From: an uncultured bacterium
GTDB lineage: Bacteria; CSSED10-310; CALFER01
Assembly: GCA_937951895.1 (NCBI GenBank)
Contig: CALFER010000086.1
Location: 1-64,000, forward strand
DNA: 64,000 bases
Direction of reading: 5' to 3'
Below, piece after piece: positions 51,113 through 59,786 of the stretch (position 1 is the first letter of the stretch; every line of letters starts with the position of its first letter). Both the position numbers and the translations under genes were made by a program. Below the pieces are notes generated by a model. It saw only the letters and a list, made by a program, of their open reading frames with translations, ran no database searches and was not told where the DNA came from.

Positions 51113-52933
51113 ATGAGCCACAGAAAACGACCATCCGATCATGCTCCGCTTTTCGATCGGGAACGATATTGCCCGGATGTGTTTCGCCGGACGGCACGGG
51201 ACTATCTGCATGCAATCGAGTCTGCCGGTGATCTCGAAACCGCCCGGAAGACCCTGTTGTCCAAAATCAGCCGGATCGAGCGGGCAAATGATCGGAATGA
51301 AGAGAGTGACATCCAGCAGACAGCGGTAAGGCGGGATTGTATCCGGGCGTTTCGAAGCATTCTGAGTGCTCGGGCGGATCGGCGAGCGTCGTTCAGTGTT
51401 GCCCGGCATCTCTGGGAAATCGCCCGAGGCGCTGAACCGGTGGATCTCGGGCCGGGTTTCTTTGCCGAGTTGATCCATCTGATCGAGGGGATCGACGGAC
51501 AGGTGCGGAATTCTTTCTTCAATCCGGATGACCGGGAGATTTCCGATGCGGAGGCCGATCCAGAGAAGCGCTCGGATATGCTCGATCGCCTGTGGTCTCG
51601 GGTCGAAACGCGTCTTTCCGGATATCCGGATGGTTTGAGCGTCGAGACGTCTGCGCGTCGCAGCCGGAGAAGGCAGCATATCGCACGCGCTCTTGGCGCA
51701 ACCGAGGATGACTTTTATTCATGGAAGTGGCAGATCGAGCATCTGATCGCCGATGAGGAGCAGCTCTGTAAACTGGTCTGCGTAACATCGGAGGAAATCG
51801 AGGCCGTGCGAAGGAGCCGGGCGTTGAGATTGCCCTTTGCGATCACGCCGTATTATGCCTCGTTGATGGATGACGACCCGGAGGCGGGACGGGATCGGGC
51901 GATACGCGCGCAGGTTCTGCCCACACTGGAGTATACCGATTCGATTCCGAAGACCCGTGAATTGCGGGCGCAATTCTGCGATTTCATGAAGGAGGGCACG
52001 ACATCACCCGCCCCGCTTGTCACTCGGCGTTATCCGGCCGTCGCGATCGTGAAACCCTTTAACTCATGCCCTCAGATTTGCGTGTATTGTCAGCGAAACT
52101 GGGAGATCGATGCGGCGATGGCGGATTCGGCCATGGCCTCCGAATCGCAGTTGCGTGCCGCACTGCGATACATCGATCAGCACCCGGCGATCGGTGAGGT
52201 GCTGGTCACGGGAGGCGATCCGCTCGCACTGCCCGATCCGGTCATCCTTGGTATTCTCCGGCGTATTGCCGCCATCCCGCATGTGCAGGTGATACGGATC
52301 GGCACGCGAACCCCGGTGACGATGCCAATGCGCATCACCTCGGGTCTCGCGGCGGAACTCGGTAAACTCAGAATTCCCGGACTCCGCGAGATTTGTGTAA
52401 TGACGCATGTCGAGCATCCCTACGAGGTGACGCCCGAGTTTGTCCTGGCGGTCGATCGGCTGAAACGACAGGGAATCTCGGTGTACAATCAGATGGTCTT
52501 CACCTTGTTCGTGTCCCGGCGATTCGAAGCGGCACGCCTCCGGATGCTCCTGAGGAGGGCGGGCGTCGATCCTTACTACACGTTCGTTCCCAAAGGCAAG
52601 GAAGAGACGGCGCTGTACCGGGTGCCCCTGGCCAGAGTCCTCCAGGAACAGAAGGAAGAGGCCCGTTTGTTGCCCGGTCTGTGTCGGACCGACGAGGCCG
52701 TTTACAATGTGCCGGGACTCGGGAAGAACTACGTCCGAGCGTTCCAGCATCGGGATCTGCTGAGTATTCTGGCTGACGGATCGCGGGTTTATGATTTTCA
52801 TCCCTGGGAAAAGAAAATCATCGCCCAGGAGTCGTTCATCGCTCAGGACCCGCCGATCCTGGAATATCTCGAACGGCTGGCTGCAATCGGAGAAGACCCT
52901 TCCGACTATTCCAGTATCTGGAACTATTACTGA
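51113..52933 (+). CDS. KamA-family radical SAM aminomutase, glutamate 2,3-aminomutase-like
   Basis: 606 residues. Cluster motif CPQICVYC (Cys319, 323, 326), LVTGGDPL, THVEHPYEVTPE. Aligned with lysine 2,3-aminomutase, the two aspartates that hold the lysine side-chain amine are replaced by Lys494 (TFVPKGKEE) and Asn532 (VYNVPGLGK), 38 residues apart. The same exchange (Lys and Asn) defines glutamate 2,3-aminomutase. So beta-glutamate, a compatible solute, is the likely product, using SAM, PLP and a 4Fe-4S cluster. There is a longer N-terminal extension (~250 residues) than in LAM. GAGGAGG precedes the ATG. Divergent from a NhaR-type regulator. Confidence 0.85.
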   Translation: MSHRKRPSDHAPLFDRERYCPDVFRRTARDYLHAIESAGDLETARKTLLSKISRIERANDRNEESDIQQTAVRRDCIRAFRSILSARADRRASFSVARHLWEIARGAEPVDLGPGFFAELIHLIEGIDGQVRNSFFNPDDREISDAEADPEKRSDMLDRLWSRVETRLSGYPDGLSVETSARRSRRRQHIARALGATEDDFYSWKWQIEHLIADEEQLCKLVCVTSEEIEAVRRSRALRLPFAITPYYASLMDDDPEAGRDRAIRAQVLPTLEYTDSIPKTRELRAQFCDFMKEGTTSPAPLVTRRYPAVAIVKPFNSCPQICVYCQRNWEIDAAMADSAMASESQLRAALRYIDQHPAIGEVLVTGGDPLALPDPVILGILRRIAAIPHVQVIRIGTRTPVTMPMRITSGLAAELGKLRIPGLREICVMTHVEHPYEVTPEFVLAVDRLKRQGISVYNQMVFTLFVSRRFEAARLRMLLRRAGVDPYYTFVPKGKEETALYRVPLARVLQEQKEEARLLPGLCRTDEAVYNVPGLGKNYVRAFQHRDLLSILADGSRVYDFHPWEKKIIAQESFIAQDPPILEYLERLAAIGEDPSDYSSIWNYY

Positions 52934-52963
52934 CCGTCCATTCTCCGGGGAGATCCAACCGGA

Positions 52964-53989
52964 TCAGCACCGGTAATTCCCGATGTCACGCTCCATTTCC
53001 GCCTTCCACACCTCATCCATCCACGCCGCCCGCACCGCATTGACATGCAATTGCACGATCTCCTCACGCGTGAATCCGTGATGCCGGATCAACGCTCGAT
53101 ACTCGTCCATCAGCGAATTCCCGAACATCGCGGGATCATCCGTGTGAATCGATATGTTCATTCCGGAATCAAAAAACTGACGCACCGGATGCGCCTCGAT
53201 CGACGGCACAACCGAGGTTCTCACGTTGGAAATCGGACACAGTTCGATCGGAATCTGCATGTCCGCCAATCGAGCCATCAACTCGGGATCTTCGATCGCC
53301 CGCGTCCCATGCCCGATCCGATCCGCCTGCAACGCAACCAGCGCACCTCGGATGCTCTCCGGCCCATCCGCCTCGCCCGCATGGGCGGTGGTATGGAACC
53401 CGAGCGCGCGGGCGGCAGCAAACACCTCCGCAAAGGGTTCCGGCGGAAATGCATGTTCGGAGCCGCCGATTCCGATACCCACGACCCCCATCCCGCGCAC
53501 GTCGCTGACCGCCCTGAGCGTGTCGAACGCCCGCTCCGGTCCGAAATCCCGGACCAGGTCCGCAATCAGATGGATCCGGATCGCCGGCACGGCATCCAGC
53601 CCCTTCCGGATCGCTTCGGTCAGTCGTTGCGGCGTCAGACCGATCCGTGCGAAATCCGGTGGCGAGTAAAACACCTCCGCATACCGGATGTTCTGCTCCG
53701 AAAGAGTCTCGGCGACACAGCGCGCAATGAACGTAAAATCCTCATACTCGCGCAGGAACCGGTTTTTCCAGACCCATGTGTCGATGAAGTGCGGAAAATC
53801 GACGAAGCGGAACCGCCGGTCGAGTGACGCGCGATCCGGCGCCTGGAAATCACCGCCGTACTTGCCGATCAATTCCCACAGGGCGTCGAGCGGAATCGCG
53901 CCCTCGAGATGCACGTGCAGTTCCACTTTCGGAATCGCCGCGAGCCAGGCATCGGGATCCCGCGCGGCGCTGTCAGATCGGCCGGTCAA
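52964..53989 (-). CDS. Adenosine deaminase family protein
   Basis: 341 residues. Zinc ligands and catalytic residues of the family: KVELHVHLEGAI, TTAHAGEADG, GHGTRAIED and SIHTDDPAMF. It hydrolyses adenosine or adenine-type bases to inosine/hypoxanthine in purine salvage; substrate choice cannot be fixed from motifs. Its start overlaps the end of the nucleotidyltransferase gene by 17 bases, so they are coupled. It converges on the aminomutase with a 30-bp gap. Confidence 0.9.
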   Translation of the reverse strand: MTGRSDSAARDPDAWLAAIPKVELHVHLEGAIPLDALWELIGKYGGDFQAPDRASLDRRFRFVDFPHFIDTWVWKNRFLREYEDFTFIARCVAETLSEQNIRYAEVFYSPPDFARIGLTPQRLTEAIRKGLDAVPAIRIHLIADLVRDFGPERAFDTLRAVSDVRGMGVVGIGIGGSEHAFPPEPFAEVFAAARALGFHTTAHAGEADGPESIRGALVALQADRIGHGTRAIEDPELMARLADMQIPIELCPISNVRTSVVPSIEAHPVRQFFDSGMNISIHTDDPAMFGNSLMDEYRALIRHHGFTREEIVQLHVNAVRAAWMDEVWKAEMERDIGNYRC

Positions 53990-54848
53990 GGCACCCCCTC
54001 ACATCGATGTCCCAGCGCTTTTTCGCATCATCCAGATCGATCTCGGGCATGTGCGCCCGGACCAGATCGAGCACCTCCTGAATCAGAGCATTCAATCGAC
54101 CGATCGCCTCGCGCCGGTCCCCGTTCACGATGTCCAGGATCTTCGGCCACAGACGCGCTGGCACATACGGCATTTTCGAATATTCATACTCGATCCATCT
54201 GGGTTCCATCGGCGAGTAGTAGGTGTGATTGAGGGCGGCCAGGATGGTGAGGAGTCTCTTGATCGTCGCGCAGATCGCGTCTTGAACGAACAGGAATTCG
54301 CCACGGTTCAGGCCCTGGTTTTCGAGCACGCCGTTCCAGAAGAAACCCAGGCTGTTCCGCACGATGCGAACGGCCAGTTCATGCGGATAAGGGGTGACTT
54401 CCGCGCAGAGTGTCCGGTAGAGATCCTCGCCGTGCAGGACGGTTGCGTTCAGTAATCCTCCGATGGTCTTGAGCACCGGCGGGGGTGCCTCGAAACGCTC
54501 CATCACCCCCTGTGTCATCGCCCTCCAGTCACTCACCGTCGTCCCCCCGAACTCGACGATCAGCGTCCCCGCATAATACAGCTCGAAACAGGACTGGCTT
54601 TGCTCCCAGAATTCGTTCATCTTCCGCTGCAATCCGAACGTGCGGGTGAGGGGTGCCTGGTCGATCCAGTTCCGGTCGATCGTATCCCAGTAAACGACGA
54701 CATCGAGATCCGAGTACTGGTCCGAGATGCCTTTGGCCGGGGATCCTCCGAGCACGACGAGGCGTACGTCCGGATGGGCGATGTAGGGTGCGGCGAGATC
54801 CCGTGCGAGATCGATCCGCCAGATGCTGTCCCGAGTCGGTGTTTTCAT
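53973..54848 (-). CDS. Nucleotidyltransferase-fold protein (DUF4037-like)
   Basis: 291 residues. The N-terminal nucleotidyltransferase motif GGSPAKGISDQYSDLDVVVYW shows the GS-x-DxD metal site, followed by an all-helical domain as in aminoglycoside/DUF4037-type transferases. It may transfer AMP to a small molecule or protein; the target is unknown. The ATG at 54848 has AGGAG eight bases upstream; a longer frame to 54896 has no site. In operon with adenosine deaminase. Confidence 0.75.
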   Translation of the reverse strand: MKTPTRDSIWRIDLARDLAAPYIAHPDVRLVVLGGSPAKGISDQYSDLDVVVYWDTIDRNWIDQAPLTRTFGLQRKMNEFWEQSQSCFELYYAGTLIVEFGGTTVSDWRAMTQGVMERFEAPPPVLKTIGGLLNATVLHGEDLYRTLCAEVTPYPHELAVRIVRNSLGFFWNGVLENQGLNRGEFLFVQDAICATIKRLLTILAALNHTYYSPMEPRWIEYEYSKMPYVPARLWPKILDIVNGDRREAIGRLNALIQEVLDLVRAHMPEIDLDDAKKRWDIDVRGCLDRPI

Positions 54849-54929
54849 GGGTGTGCTCCTTTCGATGCATGATGGTATCACGTTCCACTGCTTCATGCAT
54901 ACGTGAAAGGACGCAACAGGTTCATTCTC

Positions 54930-55334
54930 TCAGAGCCATTTGTATGCGGCGATGAACTGCGCCAGGAGCCACAGTCCCGCGACGACCGCGCCGAGCACGA
55001 TGGCATACGATCTGAAATGTGCCATGGTGGCGGGTTCCCCTTCCGATGTCAGCCCGTTGAAATGTTTGATATCGATGTAGCGGGCGGCGATCATGAGCAG
55101 GGCCGTGGCGAAATACGCGATATCGGCCAGTGCGATCGCCCGGATACCGCGCCCGGCGATCCCGAACCAGCAGATTCCCAGGACGGCGTTTCCGTACAGG
55201 AGCCATGCGAGGCGGATCATGAGATTGAGGACCGGGGCGGAATTCGGGGGAGGAGCGGGGGTGGGGGGAGGCGAAGCAGCGGGAGGGGACTGTGCCCCTG
55301 CGGGTCGGATGGGGTTCTTTTTAGATGATTTCAC
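54930..55334 (-). CDS. Small membrane protein with Pro-rich N-terminus
   Basis: 134 residues. Residues ~10-33 are Pro/Ala-rich (SPPAASPPPTPAPPP), then about three hydrophobic segments (LYGNAVLGICWFGIAG, IALADIAYFATALLMIAA, AIVLGAVVAGLWLLAQF). The GTG start has GGAGG four bases upstream. I do not recognise a family. Cytoplasmic N-terminus is likely from the basic residues at the start. Confidence 0.65.
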   Translation of the reverse strand: MKSSKKNPIRPAGAQSPPAASPPPTPAPPPNSAPVLNLMIRLAWLLYGNAVLGICWFGIAGRGIRAIALADIAYFATALLMIAARYIDIKHFNGLTSEGEPATMAHFRSYAIVLGAVVAGLWLLAQFIAAYKWL

Positions 55335-55345
55335 GAGGCCTCCAT

Positions 55346-55483
55346 GCAGGCATCATACCTGCCCGGTCGGCTGGCGGCCCGACCAACCGGTTGCGACCTC
55401 CTCCGGAATGTGTGATCCGGAGAACCCTTATGGTTAACTGTTTTCTAGCGCGAAATGTTCCGGCGAATCCGTGACGGGGTCAC
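55346..55483. repeat. Hairpin-rich intergenic stretch
   Basis: Four small hairpins: GCAGG/CCTGC (55346-55362), GGTCGG/CCGACC (55365-55384), CTCCGG/CCGGAG (55401-55422), GTGAC/GTCAC (55471-55483). They lie between two minus-strand genes. They could be a RNA-processing or REP-type region. No gene is seen here. Confidence 0.4.
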
Positions 55484-55514
55484 CGTCCGTTTCCGGAATC
55501 CGGCGCGTATTCCG

Positions 55515-55826
55515 TTACTTCGACTTGCGAAACACATCGAAAAACTTGCTCAGGGCAGGTTTTTCGAGACCGGCGACCTGCTCGAGTTCACCGGCATCCA
55601 GCCAGACACCCTCGCACCCGGTGCACTTGTCGATCCGGATGTTGCGAAAATCCAGTTCGACGAGTTCCAACCCGCACTTCGGACAGCGCATGAAATGGAC
55701 TTCCTTCAGCGTTTCGCGTTCGGTGTCTTCCATTTTCTGCTGAAACTCGTCCTTGATCTTCTTCAGTCGCTCGAACTCCAGCCTGGCGAAGTATTCCTCT
55801 TCCTTTGAACTCGGCTTGACCGGCAT
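55515..55826 (-). CDS. Small zinc-finger (zf-TFIIB-like) protein
   Basis: 103 residues. A charged helical N-terminal half (EEEYFARLEFERLKKIKDEF) is followed by MRCPKCGLELVELDFRNIRIDKCTGCEGVWLDAGELE, a zinc ribbon with two CxxC pairs and the GVWLDxGE tail of zf-TFIIB bacterial proteins. Role unknown, possibly regulatory or ribosome-associated. The ATG at 55826 has AGGAGG five bases upstream. Confidence 0.82.
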   Translation of the reverse strand: MPVKPSSKEEEYFARLEFERLKKIKDEFQQKMEDTERETLKEVHFMRCPKCGLELVELDFRNIRIDKCTGCEGVWLDAGELEQVAGLEKPALSKFFDVFRKSK

Positions 55827-55882
55827 TGGTTCCTCCTTCGTACATGTCAATCGAACGCGCTTCCGCGCATCATGGCACGCGC

Positions 55883-55911
55883 TTGTCAGACGCGAGCGTA
55901 CCAATTATAAT
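55883..55911 (+). promoter_or_regulatory. Strong promoter for the molbindin gene
   Basis: TTGTCA (55883-55888), 17-bp spacer, consensus TATAAT (55906-55911), about 33 bases before the ATG at 55945. Confidence 0.7.
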
Positions 55912-55944
55912 CAAATGGAACTGTGTCAGACAAGGAGGATCTCA

Positions 55945-56154
55945 ATGAAATACGGCGCAAGAAACATGCTGAAAGCCAGAGTGAAATCAGTCAAGAGCGA
56001 CGAGGTCATGTCACTGGTGAAGTTTGACGTCGAGATTCCTGCCGAAATGGCGTCTGTGTTGACGACGGAATCCGTTCAGGACCTCGATCTCAAACCGGGC
56101 GACTCCGTCCACCTCGTCATCAAAGCGATTCACGTGCTGCCGGTGCGCGACTGA
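55945..56154 (+). CDS. Molbindin-like TOBE-domain protein
   Basis: 69 residues, one Mop/TOBE domain: the start MKYGARNMLKARVKSVKSDEVMSLVKFDV and end LKPGDSVHLVIKAIHVLPV fit molybdate/tungstate-binding molbindins (typical size ~70). It would store or buffer molybdate in the cytoplasm. AAGGAGG lies six bases upstream. The ATP-grasp gene starts 55 bases downstream. Metal binding is inferred from the family. Confidence 0.8.
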   Translation: MKYGARNMLKARVKSVKSDEVMSLVKFDVEIPAEMASVLTTESVQDLDLKPGDSVHLVIKAIHVLPVRD

Positions 56155-56208
56155 TCTGAAAGTACATTCCTCGAGTTTCACGACGATCGACCATTGGAGG
56201 TTTTTCAG

Positions 56209-57291
56209 ATGGCATCCCGATTGTTTCCCGTCATGATCAATAACGATATCCCGTCCATCCGGGAGGGCGTCGAAGCATTCACCCCCGGCACGCACCGCCG
56301 CTCGTATCTCATGTTCCACGAACTCGCCCACGACATGCACTTCCCCCTCCACTTCGTCTCGCCATACGATTACAACTGGGAAACCGACGAGATCGACGGG
56401 TATTATCAGTCGGACGGCCGGACGTTCCACCCCGTCGCGCGCTCATTCAAACCGTCGTTCATTTTCGACAAGGCCTCCGGCGCCGATCCGCACTGCACGG
56501 CCGTGATCGATCATTTCGAGTCCGCCGGTATCCCCATTTTCGGCTCCAGGGATCTCGCACGCCTGTGCTGTGACAAATGGCGCATCTACATGCAGTTCGC
56601 CCGCTTCAGCCCGCTCACGGCCCTGCTCCCCCAGGACCGGTCGCTCATGGTCGATCACATGTTCCGTTTCTTCGACAAGATGGACCGGACATACACCCGT
56701 CACGACAATCGCGTCGTCGTCAAACCGCTCCACGGCTTCCAGAGCCGCGGCATCCACCGGATCTCACGTGGCCCCGCAGGTCTCGAAATGCACATGCTCT
56801 TCGGCGGCCAGATCGGCGGCGACGACATCGACCGGCATCTCGAATTCATGTCCACCACACCCTACCTGATCCAGGCCTGGGTCAATACCGGCGCAGGCAT
56901 CCCCGGTGTCGGGCTGGAGGGCGATGCGCACGACGTCCGTTTCATCTTCCGGATCCGGGAACGCGGAGAAGCCGAATTCATCATGCTCTACGTCAAAACA
57001 CTCGACGGCATGAAATACATCCCGCTCGCCCATTTCGCCCGATCCAATCCGTTTGAGGTGGTCAATCCGATCGCCGACTGGATGGCCGCGCACTTCCCCT
57101 ACGGCATTTTCTCGGTTGACGTGATGCGTGACGAAAGCGGTCGATGGTTCCTGACGGAACTGAACGATCAGGTCGGTCTGACTCTCGATTTCGACCAACC
57201 TCAGGAAGTCGCCGAAATGGAACGGTTCATGCGCATCTATCTGCACGAGATGATCCGGTATTCCAGTCGCGCGCGTGGCATCAGCCGGTGA
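56209..57291 (+). CDS. ATP-grasp superfamily protein
   Basis: 360 residues. It shows the ATP-grasp pattern: a lysine strand RVVVKPLHGFQSRGI (~170), a hinge YLIQAWV (~220), and a metal-binding end strand IFSVDVMRDESGRWFLTELNDQVGL (~310-335) with acidic residues on the Asp/Glu/Asn ladder. Such enzymes join a carboxyl to an amine or thiol using ATP; the substrate is not predictable. GGAGG lies eight bases before the ATG at 56209. Its end overlaps the converging membrane-protein gene by 11 bases. Confidence 0.78.
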   Translation: MASRLFPVMINNDIPSIREGVEAFTPGTHRRSYLMFHELAHDMHFPLHFVSPYDYNWETDEIDGYYQSDGRTFHPVARSFKPSFIFDKASGADPHCTAVIDHFESAGIPIFGSRDLARLCCDKWRIYMQFARFSPLTALLPQDRSLMVDHMFRFFDKMDRTYTRHDNRVVVKPLHGFQSRGIHRISRGPAGLEMHMLFGGQIGGDDIDRHLEFMSTTPYLIQAWVNTGAGIPGVGLEGDAHDVRFIFRIRERGEAEFIMLYVKTLDGMKYIPLAHFARSNPFEVVNPIADWMAAHFPYGIFSVDVMRDESGRWFLTELNDQVGLTLDFDQPQEVAEMERFMRIYLHEMIRYSSRARGISR

Positions 57292-58318
57292 TGAAGACCC
57301 CGAATCGCAGTCGATACAGGAGCGGATATCCCAGACAGATCGCGGCATACAAGACCGACAGCAGGAGAAACCGCAGCGCCGCCTGACGAATGCGCCCATC
57401 GGACGCCTCCAGCGCAGGACGGCTGCCCGCGAACAGTCCCGAAATCATCAGAATCACCGTCAATTCGGCGATCGAAGCGAGCAGCAGCAGCAGGAATGCG
57501 AATCCCGGAGCATGATGAACAGGCAGGAACAGACACCAGACACAATCGTGGTGCAGGACTCCGAAGCAATACGGCATGATTCTCCCGACTGCCCAACGCC
57601 CTGCGTACAGACTCCAGGGAATTCCCATGATCGCCAGCCCCCATCGCCACCCGCACCGAACGACGGATCCGCGCCGGATCACGATCCATGCCATTCCGGC
57701 CAACGCTGATCCCGTGAGAAACACCACGATGGGGACAACTGCCGGGAGGGTCAGGGCGGACGCGATCCAGCCGGACAAGCCTCCGGTTTGTTCGTCCATC
57801 AGCGCTGCACAGCAGGAGACGGCATCGGGATCGATCAGCAACCGGGAAGCCCGGAAGGCGTAATATGCTCCGAGTGCGGCAAGCGGGACGATGACCGGAA
57901 TCACCCGGACGGCTTCGCGGGTGCCCGTTAGTCCGAGATGCTCCCGACGGATCCTGTCCAACGCATGCCAGGCATACAGCAGCACGACCGTTCCCGACCG
58001 GCACATCAATGCGATTCCGCCGTACGGTGCCATCGCCTGCATCACACCCGTCCCGCACATGGCTCCGGGCACATCCCGCGGAAACAGCATCGCGATCGAT
58101 ACGATCCACAGTATCGTCGATATGCCGTAGATCACTTCTGCCACCCCCATGACGGGTGACAGCCACTCCACATCCTTTTCGAGCATGAGTTGCCTGGGTG
58201 TCGAACGATCGGGATTCCAGTGGAGGTCGACCGCGAGAGCCGTCCGGAGAGCAATCGCGAGCAGAATTCCCGAAGAGACATCGGCGAGCAGAATCAGATC
58301 CGGTATGATCGCAATCAT
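57281..58318 (-). CDS. Polytopic membrane protein of unknown family
   Basis: 345 residues with about eight membrane helices (e.g. VIYGISTILWIVSIAML, VIVPLAALGAYYAF, LPAVVPIVVFLTGSALAGMAW, FAFLLLLLASIAELTVILMI). Cysteines cluster in CCAALM and HDCVWCLF, and histidines in LHHDC/HHAPG, so metal or haem contact is conceivable. The ATG at 58318 overlaps the ABC stop (ATGA). Together with NosL, a FtsX-like permease and an ATPase it forms a four-gene operon. I do not recognise the family. Confidence 0.7.
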   Translation of the reverse strand: MIAIIPDLILLADVSSGILLAIALRTALAVDLHWNPDRSTPRQLMLEKDVEWLSPVMGVAEVIYGISTILWIVSIAMLFPRDVPGAMCGTGVMQAMAPYGGIALMCRSGTVVLLYAWHALDRIRREHLGLTGTREAVRVIPVIVPLAALGAYYAFRASRLLIDPDAVSCCAALMDEQTGGLSGWIASALTLPAVVPIVVFLTGSALAGMAWIVIRRGSVVRCGWRWGLAIMGIPWSLYAGRWAVGRIMPYCFGVLHHDCVWCLFLPVHHAPGFAFLLLLLASIAELTVILMISGLFAGSRPALEASDGRIRQAALRFLLLSVLYAAICLGYPLLYRLRFGVFITG

Positions 58319-58995
58319 CGCCTGAGTATCAATCTGCCGTCGAGTATTTCGAAGCACGCGACCGCGCAAAGGCGTGCCGTCAGCCGGTCATCGTGGGAGG
58401 AGACGATGACGCCGCAACCGTCCGTTGCCAGCGATTCGAGCGTTTCGGCGACGATGTCCGCACCCCGGCGATCCTGATGCGCGGTTGGTTCATCCGCCAC
58501 CAGCCACCGGAAATTTCCGGCGATCGCCCGCGCCAGCGCTACAAGTTGAAGCTCACCCCCCGAAAGAGTCTCGATCGGGGCATCCGCCAGGCGGGACAGA
58601 CCGACCCGTTCGAGTGCGACTCCGGCAGCCCGCTGGATCTCCTTCATGCGCATTCCTCCCGGAACCATCGGTATCATGGTGTTCTCCAGAACGGTATAAT
58701 CCGGGAGGAATCGCGGTGTCTGAAAGACGAAGCCCAATCCGCTCCGCCACTGCTCGCGGCGCGCCGGAACACCCCTCACAATCGATTGCCCGTCCAGCAG
58801 AATGTCCCCCGAATCCGGTCGAAGCATTCCGCTGATCAGATACAGTAACGTCGTCTTGCCCGATCCGGATTCGCCTGTCACGAGCGAGATTCCCGGCCGG
58901 ATGAACGCGCAGTCGATCCTGTCGAGCCTGAAGGATTCCCGCCCGGCCGCCTCACGCTCGAAACAGACTTCCTGAACCACCAACCGTTCCGTCAC
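58315..58995 (-). CDS. ABC transporter ATPase (LolD/FtsE-like)
   Basis: 226 residues, the size of MacB/LolD-type ATPases. Walker A GESGSGKTTLLYLISG (~36), Q-loop FVFQTPRFLPDYTVLEN, signature LSGGELQLVALARA and Walker B WLVADEPTAHQD, then VIVSSHDD. It should power the permease encoded just upstream. The GTG start overlaps the permease stop (GTGA) with GGGAGG six bases upstream; an in-frame extension back to 59331 is antisense/overlapping and rejected. Confidence 0.92.
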   Translation of the reverse strand: MTERLVVQEVCFEREAAGRESFRLDRIDCAFIRPGISLVTGESGSGKTTLLYLISGMLRPDSGDILLDGQSIVRGVPARREQWRSGLGFVFQTPRFLPDYTVLENTMIPMVPGGMRMKEIQRAAGVALERVGLSRLADAPIETLSGGELQLVALARAIAGNFRWLVADEPTAHQDRRGADIVAETLESLATDGCGVIVSSHDDRLTARLCAVACFEILDGRLILRR

Positions 58996-59774
58996 GCCCC
59001 GCCTCCCGGTTGAGGAGCGCCCGGGTCGCGCCGGACGTCGCGCAGAACAGGAATCAGAGATGCCATGAGGTGGAGCAAACCCGCGACGAAGGCAATCAGA
59101 AGCCCGTCCGGGATCGCGTCCCGCCGGATCAGACCGATCACGGAGAACGCAATCAGGCATGCACCGGAGAACACGACGCCCCAGCGCAATACCGTCAGCT
59201 TCAGCACATCGGAGGCCTTCCATCCGAGGCAGCGCAGTAATCCACAGGTGTGGCGGTCGTGTGCCGCAAGTGTTCCGGAGGCCAGTGTCAGGAGCAGGAT
59301 CGCCGGCAGAACCGGTGACCACTGCACCCACTCGCGCCGTTCGGCTCCCCGGAAGATCGCGATCAGGCGTTGCTTCGCGCCGTCCTTCGTCTCAACACGG
59401 ATCCCATCGCCGTACTTCTGCCGGAATTCGTCCGCCACGGCGTCGATTTCCAGCCGCTGCGGCACGTCGATGGCGTAGGCCTGCTCGTTCACCCCGTCCG
59501 GCGAAGGGATCGGAACGGCATCTCGCACACCCGGAGTCGCCTGGAAATCCGATACGGAAGCGGCGTTTTTTTCCGCGGGTGCTTCCAATACAAGCACGAT
59601 GGAAGGTGATTGATCGATCCAGCGTTCGATGAGTGTTCTCAGATGATCCAATCGATCCAGATCGATCGCCGGCCAGGAAATGGTCAGGACCAGGCACGCC
59701 ATCAGGATGAGGTGTTCCGTGAGGCGCTTCGAGATAGAACGGAATGCCCAGTGGCAGAGCGGTGACAACGGCAT
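58992..59774 (-). CDS. Small FtsX-like ABC permease
   Basis: 260 residues. One N-terminal helix (LILMACLVLTISWPAIDL), a periplasmic domain (~45-145), then three helices (AILLLTLASGTLAAH, SGACLIAFSVIGLI, GLLIAFVAGLLHLMASL). CGLLRCLGWKASDVLKL is the cytoplasmic loop typical of FtsX/MacB permeases that contacts the ATPase. It is a half-size permease, so it probably works as a dimer. Twelve bases downstream of NosL. Confidence 0.75.
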   Translation of the reverse strand: MPLSPLCHWAFRSISKRLTEHLILMACLVLTISWPAIDLDRLDHLRTLIERWIDQSPSIVLVLEAPAEKNAASVSDFQATPGVRDAVPIPSPDGVNEQAYAIDVPQRLEIDAVADEFRQKYGDGIRVETKDGAKQRLIAIFRGAERREWVQWSPVLPAILLLTLASGTLAAHDRHTCGLLRCLGWKASDVLKLTVLRWGVVFSGACLIAFSVIGLIRRDAIPDGLLIAFVAGLLHLMASLIPVLRDVRRDPGAPQPGGGA

Positions 59775-59786
59775 GATCCCCGTCGA

